This document shows positions 44,251-53,674 of a stretch of 64,000 bases of DNA, in pieces. The DNA lies in assembly GCA_019746095.1 (NCBI GenBank), contig JAIESL010000035.1:30429-94428 (forward strand), read 5' to 3'. The position numbers and the translations under genes were made by a program. Under the pieces are notes generated by a model. The model worked only from the letters and a program-made list of their open reading frames with translations, ran no database searches and was not told where the DNA came from. Source of the stretch: Caulobacteraceae bacterium (GTDB lineage: Bacteria; Pseudomonadota; Alphaproteobacteria; Caulobacterales; Caulobacteraceae). Numbering within the stretch: position 1 is the first letter of the stretch; each line of letters begins with the position of its first letter.

Positions 44251-45180
44251 TCAACTCAGATAGTTGAGCAGGGAAACCTGACGCAGCTGGCTGATCACCT
44301 GGGCCGAGGCCTGGATCGCGACCTGGGACAGTTCAAGGTCGGTGATCGCCTCGGCCAGATCGGCGTCGGTGCGACCGGAGACCAGCTCGTCCAGGGCACC
44401 CTTCTGGGCTTCATGACCGGTGGTGATGCTATCGACCTGTCTGGCCAGCGAGCCGGTCTTGGCGATCTTGTCGACGACCGCCGTGCTGGCCTGTTCGAGG
44501 CGGGTCAGCTGGGCGGACAGAAACGTCTTCTGCGACTCGTTCAGTCGCCCGGTCAGCGGACCGGACCCGGGCGTGCTGTGGTAGTTCTGGATATCGCGCA
44601 GGATGGTCAGGATCTCGGTGCCCAGCTCATCGGCGAGAAATCCCGTCTCCAGCGTCGTGCCTTCGGCGACCCGGCTGGCTGTCTTGAGCGTGTCGTTCCT
44701 GAACAGCGAGGCCACGCTGGGGGCTGCCAGAAGCTCGTTCAGATTGGCCGCCTCGACGGGCGCCGTCGAGGTTGAGGCACCGGCGAACAGATAGCCGCCC
44801 TGATGCCGGATGTTCAGCCCGCCGCGGACCGACTGGAACTGCCCCTCGAGCTCGAGCATCAGCGAGCCGGTGAAGTCCGTCGAAATGGCCCCGCCGAGGG
44901 CGGTCCGGACACCGTTGATGGCATCGTTGATCTGGTTCATGGCCAGATCCTGCGTGGTCAGCCGCGCGCTGACGGCGGCACCGGTATCGATGAAGCCCTG
45001 GATACGGCTCTGCGACCCCTTGAGAGCCGTCAGCGTCTCGGCCTGACGGCCGAAGCCGGTCAGGTCAGTGGCGTTCTTCTGGGTCGAGACCCGTTCCTGG
45101 GCATCGGCCGCCCGCGTCTGGGCCCGCATCAGATCCAGCAGGGCCGACTGGTAGTTGCCGAAGGTAGCGACGCGGGTCAT
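44251..45180 (-). CDS. flgL: Flagellar hook-associated protein FlgL (HAP3)
   Basis: A 309-residue flagellin-like protein. The N-terminal helix MTRVATFGNYQSALLDLMRAQTRAADAQERVSTQK and the C-terminal helix LAEAITDLELSQVAIQASAQVISQLRQVSLLNYL are the paired coiled-coil ends of FlgL/flagellin. The central domain contains GGYLFAGASTSTAPV. It joins the hook to the filament. The start overlaps the flgK stop (TGATG-type), so flgK-flgL form one operon driven by the sigma-54 promoter at 47440. Confidence 0.92.
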   Translation of the reverse strand: MTRVATFGNYQSALLDLMRAQTRAADAQERVSTQKNATDLTGFGRQAETLTALKGSQSRIQGFIDTGAAVSARLTTQDLAMNQINDAINGVRTALGGAISTDFTGSLMLELEGQFQSVRGGLNIRHQGGYLFAGASTSTAPVEAANLNELLAAPSVASLFRNDTLKTASRVAEGTTLETGFLADELGTEILTILRDIQNYHSTPGSGPLTGRLNESQKTFLSAQLTRLEQASTAVVDKIAKTGSLARQVDSITTGHEAQKGALDELVSGRTDADLAEAITDLELSQVAIQASAQVISQLRQVSLLNYLS

Positions 45181-47294
45181 CAGACCATCCCCATCAGCGT
45201 GTCGTACATGTCCTTGGCCGCCTGGACGAGGCGGGCGGAGGCGTTGAAGGCCTGCTGATAGGTGGTCATCAGCACCAGTTCTTCATCCAGATTGACGCCT
45301 TCCTGTGCCGTCTGACGGGCCCCGGCCTCGGTGTAGAGGGCCTGGGCCGTCTCTTTCCGGTTGCGGGCCGCAGCGGCCTTGCCGCCGATCTCGCCGGACA
45401 GTTCCGCCGCATAGCGCGAAACCGAGAGAGACCCGCCCGACGACCCGCCTGCAGCCTGGAAATTCGCGACCCGCTCGCCCGCATCGGCCAGGGCCAGTGC
45501 GCCCCGCCCGTCACCGGTGCTGAGAGCCTGGGTGCCCACGGCGGCCGAAAGGTTCAACTGTGCAAGCGCCAGCCGGGAGGGGCTCTGACGGATGTCTGCG
45601 CGCATGGCGAAGCCATCGGCGCGGGAGGCGCGGGTACCAGTCCCGATGCCGAACAGCTCGGTCACGGAGACGCCCGACGGCACCTGGGTGGTACGGTCTT
45701 CCAGAACGCTCAGTGTCGGCGCAGGATTGCCGTAGCCGGTAAACGAGAGCGTGCCGTCGGCGGCCAGGGCGAAGGCACCGAACCGGCCGACCCCGGTCGC
45801 GGGGTCGTTGAGGGCAGAAACCAGGTCTCCAACCGTTCCCCCTGCCGGGACCGCGACCTGCAAATCCCTCAGGCGCGAGCCGGCCTCACCGGTGAACCGC
45901 AGCGTCAGGGTTTCGCCCGCCGTGAAGCCATGCGGCGAGGCAGCCGTCAGCCCGTTGTCGTAAAAGCCGAGCTGGTCGCTGGAGATCAGGTCGTTGAGGC
46001 CGAAATAGTGCGAGAAGCCGCGACCGGCCTTGTTCGAGGGGGAGGTGGCGTCATCCGCCACGGCGACCCCGTTCGTCCCGGTCGCCGTGATGCTCAGCCG
46101 GCCATCCGCAAAGCTGGCCGTCGCCGCACCGCCGAGCTGGGCGTTCAGCACACTCAGGAAATTCGCCGGCGTCGCCGCCGCGCCGTTGACCGTGATGCTC
46201 GCGCCCGAGAAGACAATGTCCGCCCGGGTCTGGATGACCCCCGCAGCATTGGTCACGGCCACCGTGGACCGGCCCGAGAAGCCGGCGATGGCGCTCTCGA
46301 ATGTCTGGCCGACATTGCGGCCGACCAGGCTGGTCGGAGCCGGGACCGAACTGTTGGCGTTGTGGGCCCGGTTCAGTTGGTCGGCGACGTGGGCCACCAG
46401 CTCAGCCAGCCGCTCGGCGGTCGCGGGCGCTTCCGTGTCGCGCAGCTCGACCAGGCCCTTGATCTCGCCGGAGGTGATGCTGTCCAGCAGAGAACGTCGC
46501 TGCCCGCCGGGTTCAGTGACCCAGATTTCGTTGAATGCGGTTTCGCCGGTGATGGTACCGGCGCTGCTGTAGCCGAGCGTGGCCGCGCCTTGTCCGGCCA
46601 GCAGGGCGCCGGTGCCGGTCCGGATGGAGACGCCCCCGACGGGCCGGACAGCAACACGGATGTCCACCAGCTCGGCCAGCTGGCCGACCAGGGACGCCTG
46701 GGCCGTCTCCGCGCCCGAGGCATCCCCGCCGATCGCCGTGGCGCGGGCGATCTCCAGATTCAGGCCTTCAATCTGCTGCAGCAGGCCGTTGGTACGTTCG
46801 ACGGCGCTCTGGATACGACTGTCGGCGTCCTCGCGGACCGCCTGGATCTGTTTGGCGATCCGGCTGGCCTCGTCGAACAGGGCCTGGGTCCGGAACAGGG
46901 CCTCCTGCCGGCGCGGCGAGGAGGTCGGGTCCTCGGCGCTGGCCGCGAAGGCGGAGAAGACGGAATCGACCTTGGAGAAGAAGCCGCTATCGCCGCCCGG
47001 GTCGCCGAACAGCGACTGGATCCGGTCATACAGTTCATGGCGCGCGCCCAGGCGGGCGGCCTCGGCCCCCGCATTCAGGCTGGCCGCCTGCAGAAACCGG
47101 TCTGTGGCCAGGCGAATGCGCGCGACCTCCACACCGGAGCCGACGCCCTGGCTGGACAGGGTCCGCTGCTCCGCGATCTTGCGGACATAGCCGGGCGTGT
47201 TGACGTTGGAGACGTTGTCCGAGACCACCCGCAACTGGGTCTGGGCGGTCGCGAGCCCCGAGCTCGCCGTGTTCATGATGGCGTTCAGCGACAT
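45180..47294 (-). CDS. flgK: Flagellar hook-associated protein FlgK (HAP1)
   Basis: A 704-residue protein. The N-terminal MSLNAIMNTASSGLATAQTQLRVVSDNVSNVNTPGYVRK is the flagellar rod/hook start with its NVSNVNTPGY motif. The C-terminal VNLDEELVLMTTYQQAFNASARLVQAAKDMYDTLMGMV is the matching end helix. It forms the first hook-filament junction layer. It is the first gene of the leftward operon, with a leader of roughly 130 bases from its sigma-54 promoter. Confidence 0.95.
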   Translation of the reverse strand: MSLNAIMNTASSGLATAQTQLRVVSDNVSNVNTPGYVRKIAEQRTLSSQGVGSGVEVARIRLATDRFLQAASLNAGAEAARLGARHELYDRIQSLFGDPGGDSGFFSKVDSVFSAFAASAEDPTSSPRRQEALFRTQALFDEASRIAKQIQAVREDADSRIQSAVERTNGLLQQIEGLNLEIARATAIGGDASGAETAQASLVGQLAELVDIRVAVRPVGGVSIRTGTGALLAGQGAATLGYSSAGTITGETAFNEIWVTEPGGQRRSLLDSITSGEIKGLVELRDTEAPATAERLAELVAHVADQLNRAHNANSSVPAPTSLVGRNVGQTFESAIAGFSGRSTVAVTNAAGVIQTRADIVFSGASITVNGAAATPANFLSVLNAQLGGAATASFADGRLSITATGTNGVAVADDATSPSNKAGRGFSHYFGLNDLISSDQLGFYDNGLTAASPHGFTAGETLTLRFTGEAGSRLRDLQVAVPAGGTVGDLVSALNDPATGVGRFGAFALAADGTLSFTGYGNPAPTLSVLEDRTTQVPSGVSVTELFGIGTGTRASRADGFAMRADIRQSPSRLALAQLNLSAAVGTQALSTGDGRGALALADAGERVANFQAAGGSSGGSLSVSRYAAELSGEIGGKAAAARNRKETAQALYTEAGARQTAQEGVNLDEELVLMTTYQQAFNASARLVQAAKDMYDTLMGMV

Positions 47295-47439
47295 CCCGCG
47301 GCCTCCGACCCGACGCCACCCGGCAAGCCCTGCCAGTCGACGTGCGGTTTTTGCCCGGCGTCGCGCTGAGGCGATCCGGCCAAGTTACTGAAATTACGCG
47401 CTGTTGCGTTTCGCGCCTGGGTCATGAGCCGCAAGGGGC

Positions 47440-47454
47440 GCAAACACCGGGCCA
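47440..47454 (-). promoter_or_regulatory. Sigma-54 promoter of flgK-flgL
   Basis: On the minus strand the sequence reads TGGCCCGGTGTTTGC, which matches the sigma-54 -24/-12 pattern (GG-N10-GC) and the Caulobacter flagellar form TGGCCCG-N4-TTGC. Transcription would start near 47428, about 130 bases before flgK. The rest of the flgK-fliK gap contains several CGGCAAG-like sequences that could be activator sites (weak). Confidence 0.8.
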
Positions 47455-47601
47455 CCCGGCACGGGCCCCACCGACCGGGCAGGGACGCTGGGCAATAAAC
47501 GTCTTCACGCGGCAAGTTTCGACTGAGCCATCGCGGCGACCCATCCGCCGGACGAGCTATTTTCTCATTCATATTCAGTGGATTGACGAGAGCGCACCGT
47601 C

Positions 47602-47616
47602 TGGCCCGCGACTTGC
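47602..47616 (+). promoter_or_regulatory. Sigma-54 promoter of fliK-flgD-flgE
   Basis: TGGCCCGCGACTTGC has the GG-N10-GC spacing of a sigma-54 promoter. A start site near 47628 would leave a leader of about 60 bases before ATG 47691. This decides against the track start at 47583, which lies upstream of the promoter. An AT-rich patch around 47558-47586 could bend the DNA between this and the divergent promoter. Confidence 0.78.
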
Positions 47617-47690
47617 GCCACGGGTTCCGAATGTCCGGCGCAGCAGGCGCCCTCGTCCCCTCTCGCTTCGGCGAACCGCCTCTCGGGATC

Positions 47691-49112
47691 ATGTCCGCCC
47701 TCAACCTGTTGTCCGTCATCGCGCCGGCCGTCCCGACCCTCTCCCGGGGTTCGGCGGGCGAGGCCGCGTCCGGATTCCAGAGCCTGCTGGAGGCCCAGAG
47801 CCTGCCGGCAGCCCAGGGCGCGACGACGGCCGGCTCTGGCGAGGATGCCCTCGCCTCCGGCACCAGGCCCGGACCCGCCGAGACCCCGGCACCGGAAGAA
47901 GCGAAGACCACGGACGCCACAGCCATCGGCTTCCTCGTCGCCCCGACGCCGCCCCTCACCCCCCTGGTCCTTCCTGCGGCCGATGGATCGGCAGCTGCGG
48001 CAGAAGCCAAGGCACCCGCGACCGGCTCCGGCGGCGGCGAAACCGATCCCGCCACCCTTCCGCCTGCCACGCTTTCGCCCCCTGCGCCTTCGGCCGAAGG
48101 CGGCGAGACGCCCGACACCCCGCCGACCATGCCATTGGCACCCGTCGACAAGGCTCTCGGTGCCAAGACCAATGACCCACAGATACAGCCCGCTGTTTCG
48201 GACTTCGGAGATGTCCCCGCTCGCCTGAGTGACCTCCGGTCTGATCGTCCCGAGACTGCGGGCCGGACCGCCACCCAGGTCGAGGCCGAGGTCGTCGAGG
48301 CCCAGACGCGGGCCGCGGCCACGCCGGCTCCGACCCCGCCGTCCGCGCCGGCCACGGCCGCGCCGCCGGTGCCGCTTCGCCCCCTGGCCGAGCGCACCTC
48401 CCGTCCTGTGGAGACCCCGGTCGCCCGGACGGGAGAAACCTCCGCCATGGCTGAACCGGCCAAGGCCGCCAAACCCGGCGCGACACCGGCCGTTGTCCCC
48501 GCCGACCAGCCTGCAAAGCCCGCAGAGCTGCTGGTCGCAGCCGTCACGCGCGACACCGCAAACGGCGGCACCTCCGAAGACGCCGTGTCCGAGCCGGTGC
48601 CGGGCGGCGAAACCGCCACCGCCCAGACCCAGGCCCCGGCCATCGCGCGTGAGACCACGGTGTCCCAGTTGTCGCGGGCCACCGTCGAGGCCACGGCCCA
48701 GATCGCCGCCCAGATCCTGCGCAGGCTGGAAGGCCGGTCGACCCGTTTCGAAATGGCCCTGACGCCGGATGAGCTCGGACGGGTCGACGTCAAGCTGGAC
48801 ATCGACTCCGAGGGCCGGCTGAACGCCCGTCTGGCCTTCGACAACCCGGCCGCCGCCACCGATCTGAGAGGTCGGGCCGACGAGCTGCGTCGCCAGCTCG
48901 AGGACGCCGGCTTCCACCTGGCCGAGGACGCCTTCGAATTCGCCGACCGCGACAGCGGCTCCAGCGCCTTCGACCGGGGTCAGGATGCGCGCGACGGATC
49001 GGCCCGCGCCTTCGCAGCCGCCTCGCGCATCAACACTGAAATCGATCTCGCCCAGCCGCCACGCTGGCTGTCGCTCTCTCTCACGCCTTCGGGCCTGGAC
49101 ATGAAGGTCTGA
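47691..49112 (+). CDS. fliK: Flagellar hook-length control protein FliK
   Basis: A 473-residue protein starting MSALNLLSVIAPAVPTLS. The long middle part is Pro/Ala/Thr-rich and low-complexity, as expected for the molecular ruler. The C-terminal domain from about residue 330 is the conserved Flg_hook domain, with RSTRFEMALTPDELGRVDVKLDI and LRRQLEDAGFHLAEDAFEF. FliK sets hook length and switches export specificity. It is the first gene of the rightward hook operon; ATG 47631 is an alternative start. Confidence 0.88.
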   Translation: MSALNLLSVIAPAVPTLSRGSAGEAASGFQSLLEAQSLPAAQGATTAGSGEDALASGTRPGPAETPAPEEAKTTDATAIGFLVAPTPPLTPLVLPAADGSAAAAEAKAPATGSGGGETDPATLPPATLSPPAPSAEGGETPDTPPTMPLAPVDKALGAKTNDPQIQPAVSDFGDVPARLSDLRSDRPETAGRTATQVEAEVVEAQTRAAATPAPTPPSAPATAAPPVPLRPLAERTSRPVETPVARTGETSAMAEPAKAAKPGATPAVVPADQPAKPAELLVAAVTRDTANGGTSEDAVSEPVPGGETATAQTQAPAIARETTVSQLSRATVEATAQIAAQILRRLEGRSTRFEMALTPDELGRVDVKLDIDSEGRLNARLAFDNPAAATDLRGRADELRRQLEDAGFHLAEDAFEFADRDSGSSAFDRGQDARDGSARAFAAASRINTEIDLAQPPRWLSLSLTPSGLDMKV

Positions 49113-49116
49113 ACCG

Positions 49117-49878
49117 ATGGTCGATTCCATCACCAGCACGACCAGTAACGCCAGCAGCCGGATCGGTGCCGGCTCGACCATGCTGGCCTCGAATTTCGAG
49201 ACCTTCCTGTCCCTGCTGACCTCGCAGCTGAAGAACCAGGACCCGCTGTCGCCGGTCGATTCCAACCAGTTCACGGCCCAGCTGACCCAGATGGCCGGGG
49301 TCGAGCAGCAGCTCCTGACGAATGACCTGCTCAAGGGACTGCTGGCAGCCCAGGGCGGCGGCGGACTGGCCGGTGCGGCGACCTATATCGGCAAGGAAGC
49401 CACCGCCGCCTGGTCGGCGACCAAATTCACCGACGGCGAGGCGACCTGGAGCTACGAACTGGCCTCCACCGCCGCCTCGGCGACGCTGCAGGTGCTCGAC
49501 GGCTCGGGCAAGGTGGTCTGGTCGGGCGACGCGCCGGCGAAGGGCACCGGCGTCCATGACTTCACCTGGGACGGCAAGGCCACCAGCGGGAACGACGGAC
49601 AGGACGGCCAGGTCTATTCACTGCGGGTCGTGGCCAAGGACGCCGCCGGCGGTGCCATCGACGCCCAGGTGCTGACCCGTGGCCGGATCACCGGCGTCGA
49701 GATGTACAACGGCGAGCCCTATCTGACGATCGGCAACTCCATCCTGCCGCTCTCGACCGTGATCGCACTGGAAGAGGCGCGAGCCGCCACCACGCCGCCG
49801 CCCGCCAATGACGATGCCGAGGCCGGCCTGCTCGCCTCCTTCGCCTCAAACCTCAACCCATTGAAACTGTTCTCGTAA
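49117..49878 (+). CDS. flgD: Flagellar hook assembly scaffold FlgD
   Basis: A 253-residue protein. The N-terminal segment NFETFLSLLTSQLKNQDPLSPVDSNQFTAQLTQMAGVEQQL is diagnostic for FlgD. It is followed by a FLIG/tudor-like region (GKVVWSGDAPAKGTGVHDFTWDG) and a short C-terminal part. It caps the growing hook. It follows fliK by four bases and precedes flgE by 13. Confidence 0.94.
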   Translation: MVDSITSTTSNASSRIGAGSTMLASNFETFLSLLTSQLKNQDPLSPVDSNQFTAQLTQMAGVEQQLLTNDLLKGLLAAQGGGGLAGAATYIGKEATAAWSATKFTDGEATWSYELASTAASATLQVLDGSGKVVWSGDAPAKGTGVHDFTWDGKATSGNDGQDGQVYSLRVVAKDAAGGAIDAQVLTRGRITGVEMYNGEPYLTIGNSILPLSTVIALEEARAATTPPPANDDAEAGLLASFASNLNPLKLFS

Positions 49879-49891
49879 GGAGCTTGCCGCC

Positions 49892-51346
49892 ATGAGCATC
49901 AACAGCGCACTTCTGGCCGGTGTGTCCGGCCTGACCGCCAACTCCGCCGCCCTCGCCGCGATCTCCCAGAACATCGCGAACGTGAACACCATCGGCTACA
50001 AGCGCACCGCCGGCGAGTTCCAGACCGTCATCAACAGCCAGGCCCAGGGCGTGGGTTATTCCGCGGGCGGGGTCCTGGCCACGGCCCGCCACTACACCAG
50101 CCAGAACGGCCAGCTCCAGCGCACGACCTCGAACACGGACCTCGGCATTGCCGGTCAGGGCTTCTTCGTGGTCACCGAGCGGCCCGAGAACCTGCAGGTC
50201 ACCGACAGCCGCCTGTTCACGCGCGCCGGTGCCTTCAGCGTCGACAACCTCGGCTATCTGAAGAACACCTCCGGTCTCTATCTCCAGGGCTGGCCCGTGG
50301 ACGCCGCAGGCAATATCGCCACCGACCCGTCCGACCTGAACCGCCTGCGCACCATCAACGTCGGCTCGGTCGGCGGGACTGCGGAAGCCACCACCCGCAT
50401 CCAGCTGAACGCCAACATCAAGTCCAGCCAGCTGATTTCGGCCGAAGCCACCGACGCCGCAGCCGTCCCGCCCGGTGCCAATGCCTACAGCCCCGCCACC
50501 AACTCCATGGCCATGTGGAACGCCGAGACGGGCGCAGGCGTGAAGCCCGATTTCGAGCTGACCATCCCGGTCTCGGACTCCAAGGGCGGCCAGCGCACGA
50601 TCGCCATTTCCTTCCTGAAGAGCACCGTGCCGAACCAGTGGCACGCAGAGATCCGCGCCATCCCGGCCTCGGATGTCGTCACCGGTGCCGGCCTGGCGAA
50701 TGGCCAGATCCGGAGCGGTCTGGTCGCCTTTACCCAGGACGGTCGCCTCGACGCCGATGCCATGGCGGCCCTCGGTGCCAACGCCCTGTTCCCGGACGTT
50801 ACGACCGCCGCCATCAACTTCGGCTCCTCCAGTGCCGGTGCACCGGGGGCGGGTGCGGTGACCTGGGCACCCGGGCTCGGCATCGACAGCCAGGAACTGT
50901 CCTTTGACCTGACGGCGGCCACCGGCGGCCTGACCCAGTATGACAGCGGCTCGGTCGTCCAGGCCGTCCTGACCAACGGCACCGCCTTCGGCAACCTGTC
51001 GGAGGTCAAGATCGACGACAGCGGCTTCGTGACCGCGATCTTCGACAACGGGGTCACGCGCCAGATCGCCCAGATCGCCCTCGCCACCTTCCCCAGCCCG
51101 GACAGCCTGACCCAGACCTCGGGCAACGCCTACCGCGTCAGCCAGGGCTCGGGCACCTATAACCTCAAGGCCGCCGGCTCGGGCGGGGCGGGGCAGATCG
51201 GGGCCTCGCAGCTGGAAGCCTCGACCGTCGACCTGTCGGCCGAGTTCACGGGCCTGATCACCACACAACGCGCCTATTCGGCCTCGTCCAAGATCATCAC
51301 CACCGCAGACGAAATGCTCGCTGAACTGATCAGCATCAAACGTTGA
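49892..51346 (+). CDS. flgE: Flagellar hook protein FlgE
   Basis: A 484-residue protein. The N-terminal NSALLAGVSGLTANSAALAAISQNIANVNTIGYKR has the flagellar rod/hook motif. GIAGQGFFVVTE and LFTRAGAFSVDNLGYL lie near residue 90-130, and the end helix is ASTVDLSAEFTGLITTQRAYSASSKIITTADEMLAELISIKR. It builds the hook. It is the last gene of fliK-flgD-flgE; AAGGAG lies just upstream of the start. Confidence 0.95.
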   Translation: MSINSALLAGVSGLTANSAALAAISQNIANVNTIGYKRTAGEFQTVINSQAQGVGYSAGGVLATARHYTSQNGQLQRTTSNTDLGIAGQGFFVVTERPENLQVTDSRLFTRAGAFSVDNLGYLKNTSGLYLQGWPVDAAGNIATDPSDLNRLRTINVGSVGGTAEATTRIQLNANIKSSQLISAEATDAAAVPPGANAYSPATNSMAMWNAETGAGVKPDFELTIPVSDSKGGQRTIAISFLKSTVPNQWHAEIRAIPASDVVTGAGLANGQIRSGLVAFTQDGRLDADAMAALGANALFPDVTTAAINFGSSSAGAPGAGAVTWAPGLGIDSQELSFDLTAATGGLTQYDSGSVVQAVLTNGTAFGNLSEVKIDDSGFVTAIFDNGVTRQIAQIALATFPSPDSLTQTSGNAYRVSQGSGTYNLKAAGSGGAGQIGASQLEASTVDLSAEFTGLITTQRAYSASSKIITTADEMLAELISIKR

Positions 51347-51375
51347 TCACCGAGTAACAGGCCGTAAACCTCAAT

Positions 51376-51455
51376 GAATCCTTTGTTGAATATTGAGACC
51401 GTGGGCGGATGGCATTTTAGCCTTTCCTTCACCACGACGCTTAAACGGCCCTTAG
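51376..51455 (+). promoter_or_regulatory. sciP upstream region with CcrM (GANTC) site and CtrA-like box
   Basis: GAATC at 51376-51380 is a GANTC methylation site, and TTAA-ACGGCCC-TTAG at 51441-51455 is a one-mismatch CtrA half-site pair (TTAA-N7-TTAA). Both lie in the 148-bp gap before sciP, 40-120 bases from its start. In Caulobacter, sciP is known to be controlled by CtrA. The motifs fit that circuit. Confidence 0.6.
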
Positions 51456-51494
51456 CCGCAGACCGCTACTGTCCAATCGTAGTGGTGGTGGTCA

Positions 51495-51797
51495 ATGAGG
51501 CATAAGCCCATGTTGCAAGAGCGACGCCTGAATAATCAGGGCGAACAATACGTGGTCGGGCCGACAGGGATTCCCTTGACGCTGCATGACCTCCCGCCGG
51601 CCAATACGGACCGTTGGGTTATCCGCCGCAAGGCGGAGGTTGTGGCCGCCGTGCGCGGCGGACTGATCAGTCTGGAAGATGCGCTCTCGCGTTATCGTCT
51701 GACGGCCGAGGAGTTTCTTGCCTGGCAGAAGGCGATCGACAAATGGGGCATGCAGGGTCTGCGTACGACGCGGATCCAGCACTACGGCCGACCGTAA
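51495..51797 (+). CDS. sciP: SciP/DUF1153 small CtrA inhibitory regulator
   Basis: A 100-residue helix-turn-helix protein. The core [46 protein letters not shown] and the end [13 protein letters not shown] are those of SciP. In Caulobacter it binds CtrA and blocks its activation of target promoters in the late cell cycle. Its position after a CtrA-like box fits. The ATG at 51495 or at 51510 (MLQERR) could be the start; neither has a strong ribosome-binding site. Confidence 0.93.
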   Translation: MRHKPMLQERRLNNQGEQYVVGPTGIPLTLHDLPPANTDRWVIRRKAEVVAAVRGGLISLEDALSRYRLTAEEFLAWQKAIDKWGMQGLRTTRIQHYGRP

Positions 51798-51819
51798 GGC
51801 GACCGTTCCAAAGAGATCG

Positions 51820-51851
51820 CGGCCGCTCCCGGTGACGGGGGCGGCCGTTTT
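51820..51851 (+). terminator. Rho-independent terminator after sciP
   Basis: CGGCCGCTCCCG-GTGA-CGGGGGCGGCCG forms a 12-base-pair stem with one G-U pair and a GTGA loop, followed by TTTTCGTTT. It lies 22 bases after the sciP stop and ends that transcript before mnmA. Confidence 0.85.
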
Positions 51852-51903
51852 CGTTTGCGGACCGGCCTCGAATTCGCGCCGCTTTCGCACTACATGGCCC
51901 GCC

Positions 51904-53115
51904 ATGACCTTAGCTGAGGACATCTGCCCGGTTCCGACCATCGCTCCCATGTCGTCTCTGGCCGACATGGATGCGGCGATCGAGTCCGCGCGCGCGGCCG
52001 TCGGCCTGCCGGTCGGGTCGCGCGTGGTCGCGGCCATGTCTGGCGGGGTGGACTCCACCGTGGTCGCGGCCCTGCTGCACAAGGCGGGTTATGACGTCGT
52101 CGGCGTGACGCTGCAGCTCTATGATCATGGTGCGGCCCTGAAGAAGAAGGGGGCCTGCTGCGCCGGTCAGGACATCCATGACGCGCGGCTCGCGGCGGAA
52201 ATGCTGGGCATCCCCCACTATGTCCTCGACTATGAGAGCCGCTTCCGCGACGCGGTGATCGACCAGTTCGCCGACTCCTATCTGGCCGGCCAGACCCCGG
52301 TGCCCTGCATCCGCTGCAACCAGACGGTCAAGTTCCGCGACCTTCTGGACGTCGCCCGCGATCTCGGGGCCGAGGCCATGGCCACCGGCCACTATGTGCG
52401 TCGGTCGGTCGTCGATGGCCGCGCCCAGATGCGCAAGGCGATCGATCATTCGCGCGACCAGTCCTATTTCCTGTTCGCCACCACCCCGCAGCAACTCGAC
52501 TATCTGCGCTTTCCTCTGGCCGATCTGGAAAAGCCGCAGGTGCGGGGCGTGGCCGCCGAACTGGGCCTGCGCATCGCCGCCAAGCCCGACAGCCAGGACA
52601 TCTGCTTCGTACCAAACGGCGACTACCGCACCCTGATCGACAAGCTGCGGCCGCAGGGTCGGGAAGCCGGCGAGATCGTGCACATGGACGGCCGGGTGCT
52701 GGGCGGCCACGCGGGCATCACCGACTACACCATCGGCCAGCGCCGCGGCCTGAACGTGGCCGTGGGCGAGCCCCTGTTCGTGACCCGGCTCGATCCGGTG
52801 AAACGCCATGTCATCGTTGGCCCGCGTGAAGCCCTGCTGACCGCCGCCCTGACGCTGGACGAGACCAACTGGCTGGGCGACGAAGCCTCGGTCGAGGCGG
52901 CGGCGGATGCCGGGGTCCCGGTACTGGCCCGCGTCCGCTCGACCCGTCCGCCCTCCCCCGCCCGCCTGTCCATGGTCGACGGCAGCGTCGCTGTGACCTT
53001 CGCCTCGGGCGAGGAAGGCGTGGCCCCCGGCCAGGCCTGCGCCCTCTATGACCCGGTCGATCCGGACCGGCTCCTGGGCGGCGGTTTCATCAAGACGACG
53101 ACGGCCGTTGTCTGA
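51904..53115 (+). CDS. mnmA: tRNA-specific 2-thiouridylase MnmA
   Basis: A 403-residue enzyme starting at ATG 51904; the track start at 51718 reads through sciP's end. The PP-loop [21 protein letters not shown] lies near residue 45, [11 protein letters not shown] (first catalytic Cys) near 140, and [14 protein letters not shown] (second Cys) near 230. The C-terminal beta-barrel region includes [18 protein letters not shown]. It places 2-thiouridine at position 34 of tRNA-Lys, -Glu and -Gln. It is slightly long at the N-terminus; MSSLAD downstream is another possible start. Confidence 0.95.
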   Translation: MTLAEDICPVPTIAPMSSLADMDAAIESARAAVGLPVGSRVVAAMSGGVDSTVVAALLHKAGYDVVGVTLQLYDHGAALKKKGACCAGQDIHDARLAAEMLGIPHYVLDYESRFRDAVIDQFADSYLAGQTPVPCIRCNQTVKFRDLLDVARDLGAEAMATGHYVRRSVVDGRAQMRKAIDHSRDQSYFLFATTPQQLDYLRFPLADLEKPQVRGVAAELGLRIAAKPDSQDICFVPNGDYRTLIDKLRPQGREAGEIVHMDGRVLGGHAGITDYTIGQRRGLNVAVGEPLFVTRLDPVKRHVIVGPREALLTAALTLDETNWLGDEASVEAAADAGVPVLARVRSTRPPSPARLSMVDGSVAVTFASGEEGVAPGQACALYDPVDPDRLLGGGFIKTTTAVV

Positions 53116-53674
53116 CGGGGTCGGGAACGCGCTCGCCGCGCGGACCGGCCTGCCGCCCGCATTCCGCTATCTGCTGGACGACTTCCCGCGCGACCGCTGG
53201 AATGCGGCGCTCGACGAGACCGCCGCCTTCTGGCTGCAGATGCACGCCGGTTTCCGTGGTCACCAGACCCATATGGCCGACCTGGTCGGGCAGTGGCGGG
53301 CGAACGGCGACCTGACCGGGTTCCACCGCCAAATGATCCCCGTGCTGCAGTCCTTCCTGCAACACCTCGACGGCCACCACCGCGTTGAGAGCGGTCATTA
53401 TTTTCCGATGATGCGAACGATCGAGCCGGGGATCGGCGCGGGCATCGACCTGCTGGACCGCGACCATGACGCGATGCACCAGACCCTGGAGGTCCTGTTC
53501 CAGGGCGGCCTGGCCTTTCATCAGGCCGTGGCCGGCAAGGCCCCGGACGCCGCTGACCGGGCGGCGCGTCTGTCCGACCTGATCGAGTCCGGTGCCCGCC
53601 CGCTCCTGCGGCATCTGGAGGATGAGGAGGACATCGTCATCCCCCTTATCCAGCTGCGCGGCCTGCGCGGCTAG
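53108..53674 (+). CDS. Hemerythrin HHE-domain protein
   Basis: A 188-residue four-helix protein. The iron-binding pattern is visible: [27 protein letters not shown] (HxxxE-type), [13 protein letters not shown] (HDxxH) and [15 protein letters not shown] (HxxxE/D). A TTG start at 53108 overlapping the mnmA stop by eight bases is preferred; the track start at 53048 is inside mnmA in another frame. It probably binds oxygen, nitric oxide or iron in the cytoplasm. Its stop shares a CTAG with the convergent thioesterase gene. Confidence 0.82.
   Translation: MSDGVGNALAARTGLPPAFRYLLDDFPRDRWNAALDETAAFWLQMHAGFRGHQTHMADLVGQWRANGDLTGFHRQMIPVLQSFLQHLDGHHRVESGHYFPMMRTIEPGIGAGIDLLDRDHDAMHQTLEVLFQGGLAFHQAVAGKAPDAADRAARLSDLIESGARPLLRHLEDEEDIVIPLIQLRGLRG

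Noticed and set aside
45930-47369. 479-residue plus-strand ORF
   Set aside because: Antisense of flgK, whose end helices are conserved; shadow of GC codon bias.
47623-48516. Repeats in the fliK middle region
   Set aside because: Pro/Ala/Thr low complexity is normal for FliK rulers; no exact DNA repeat unit was seen.
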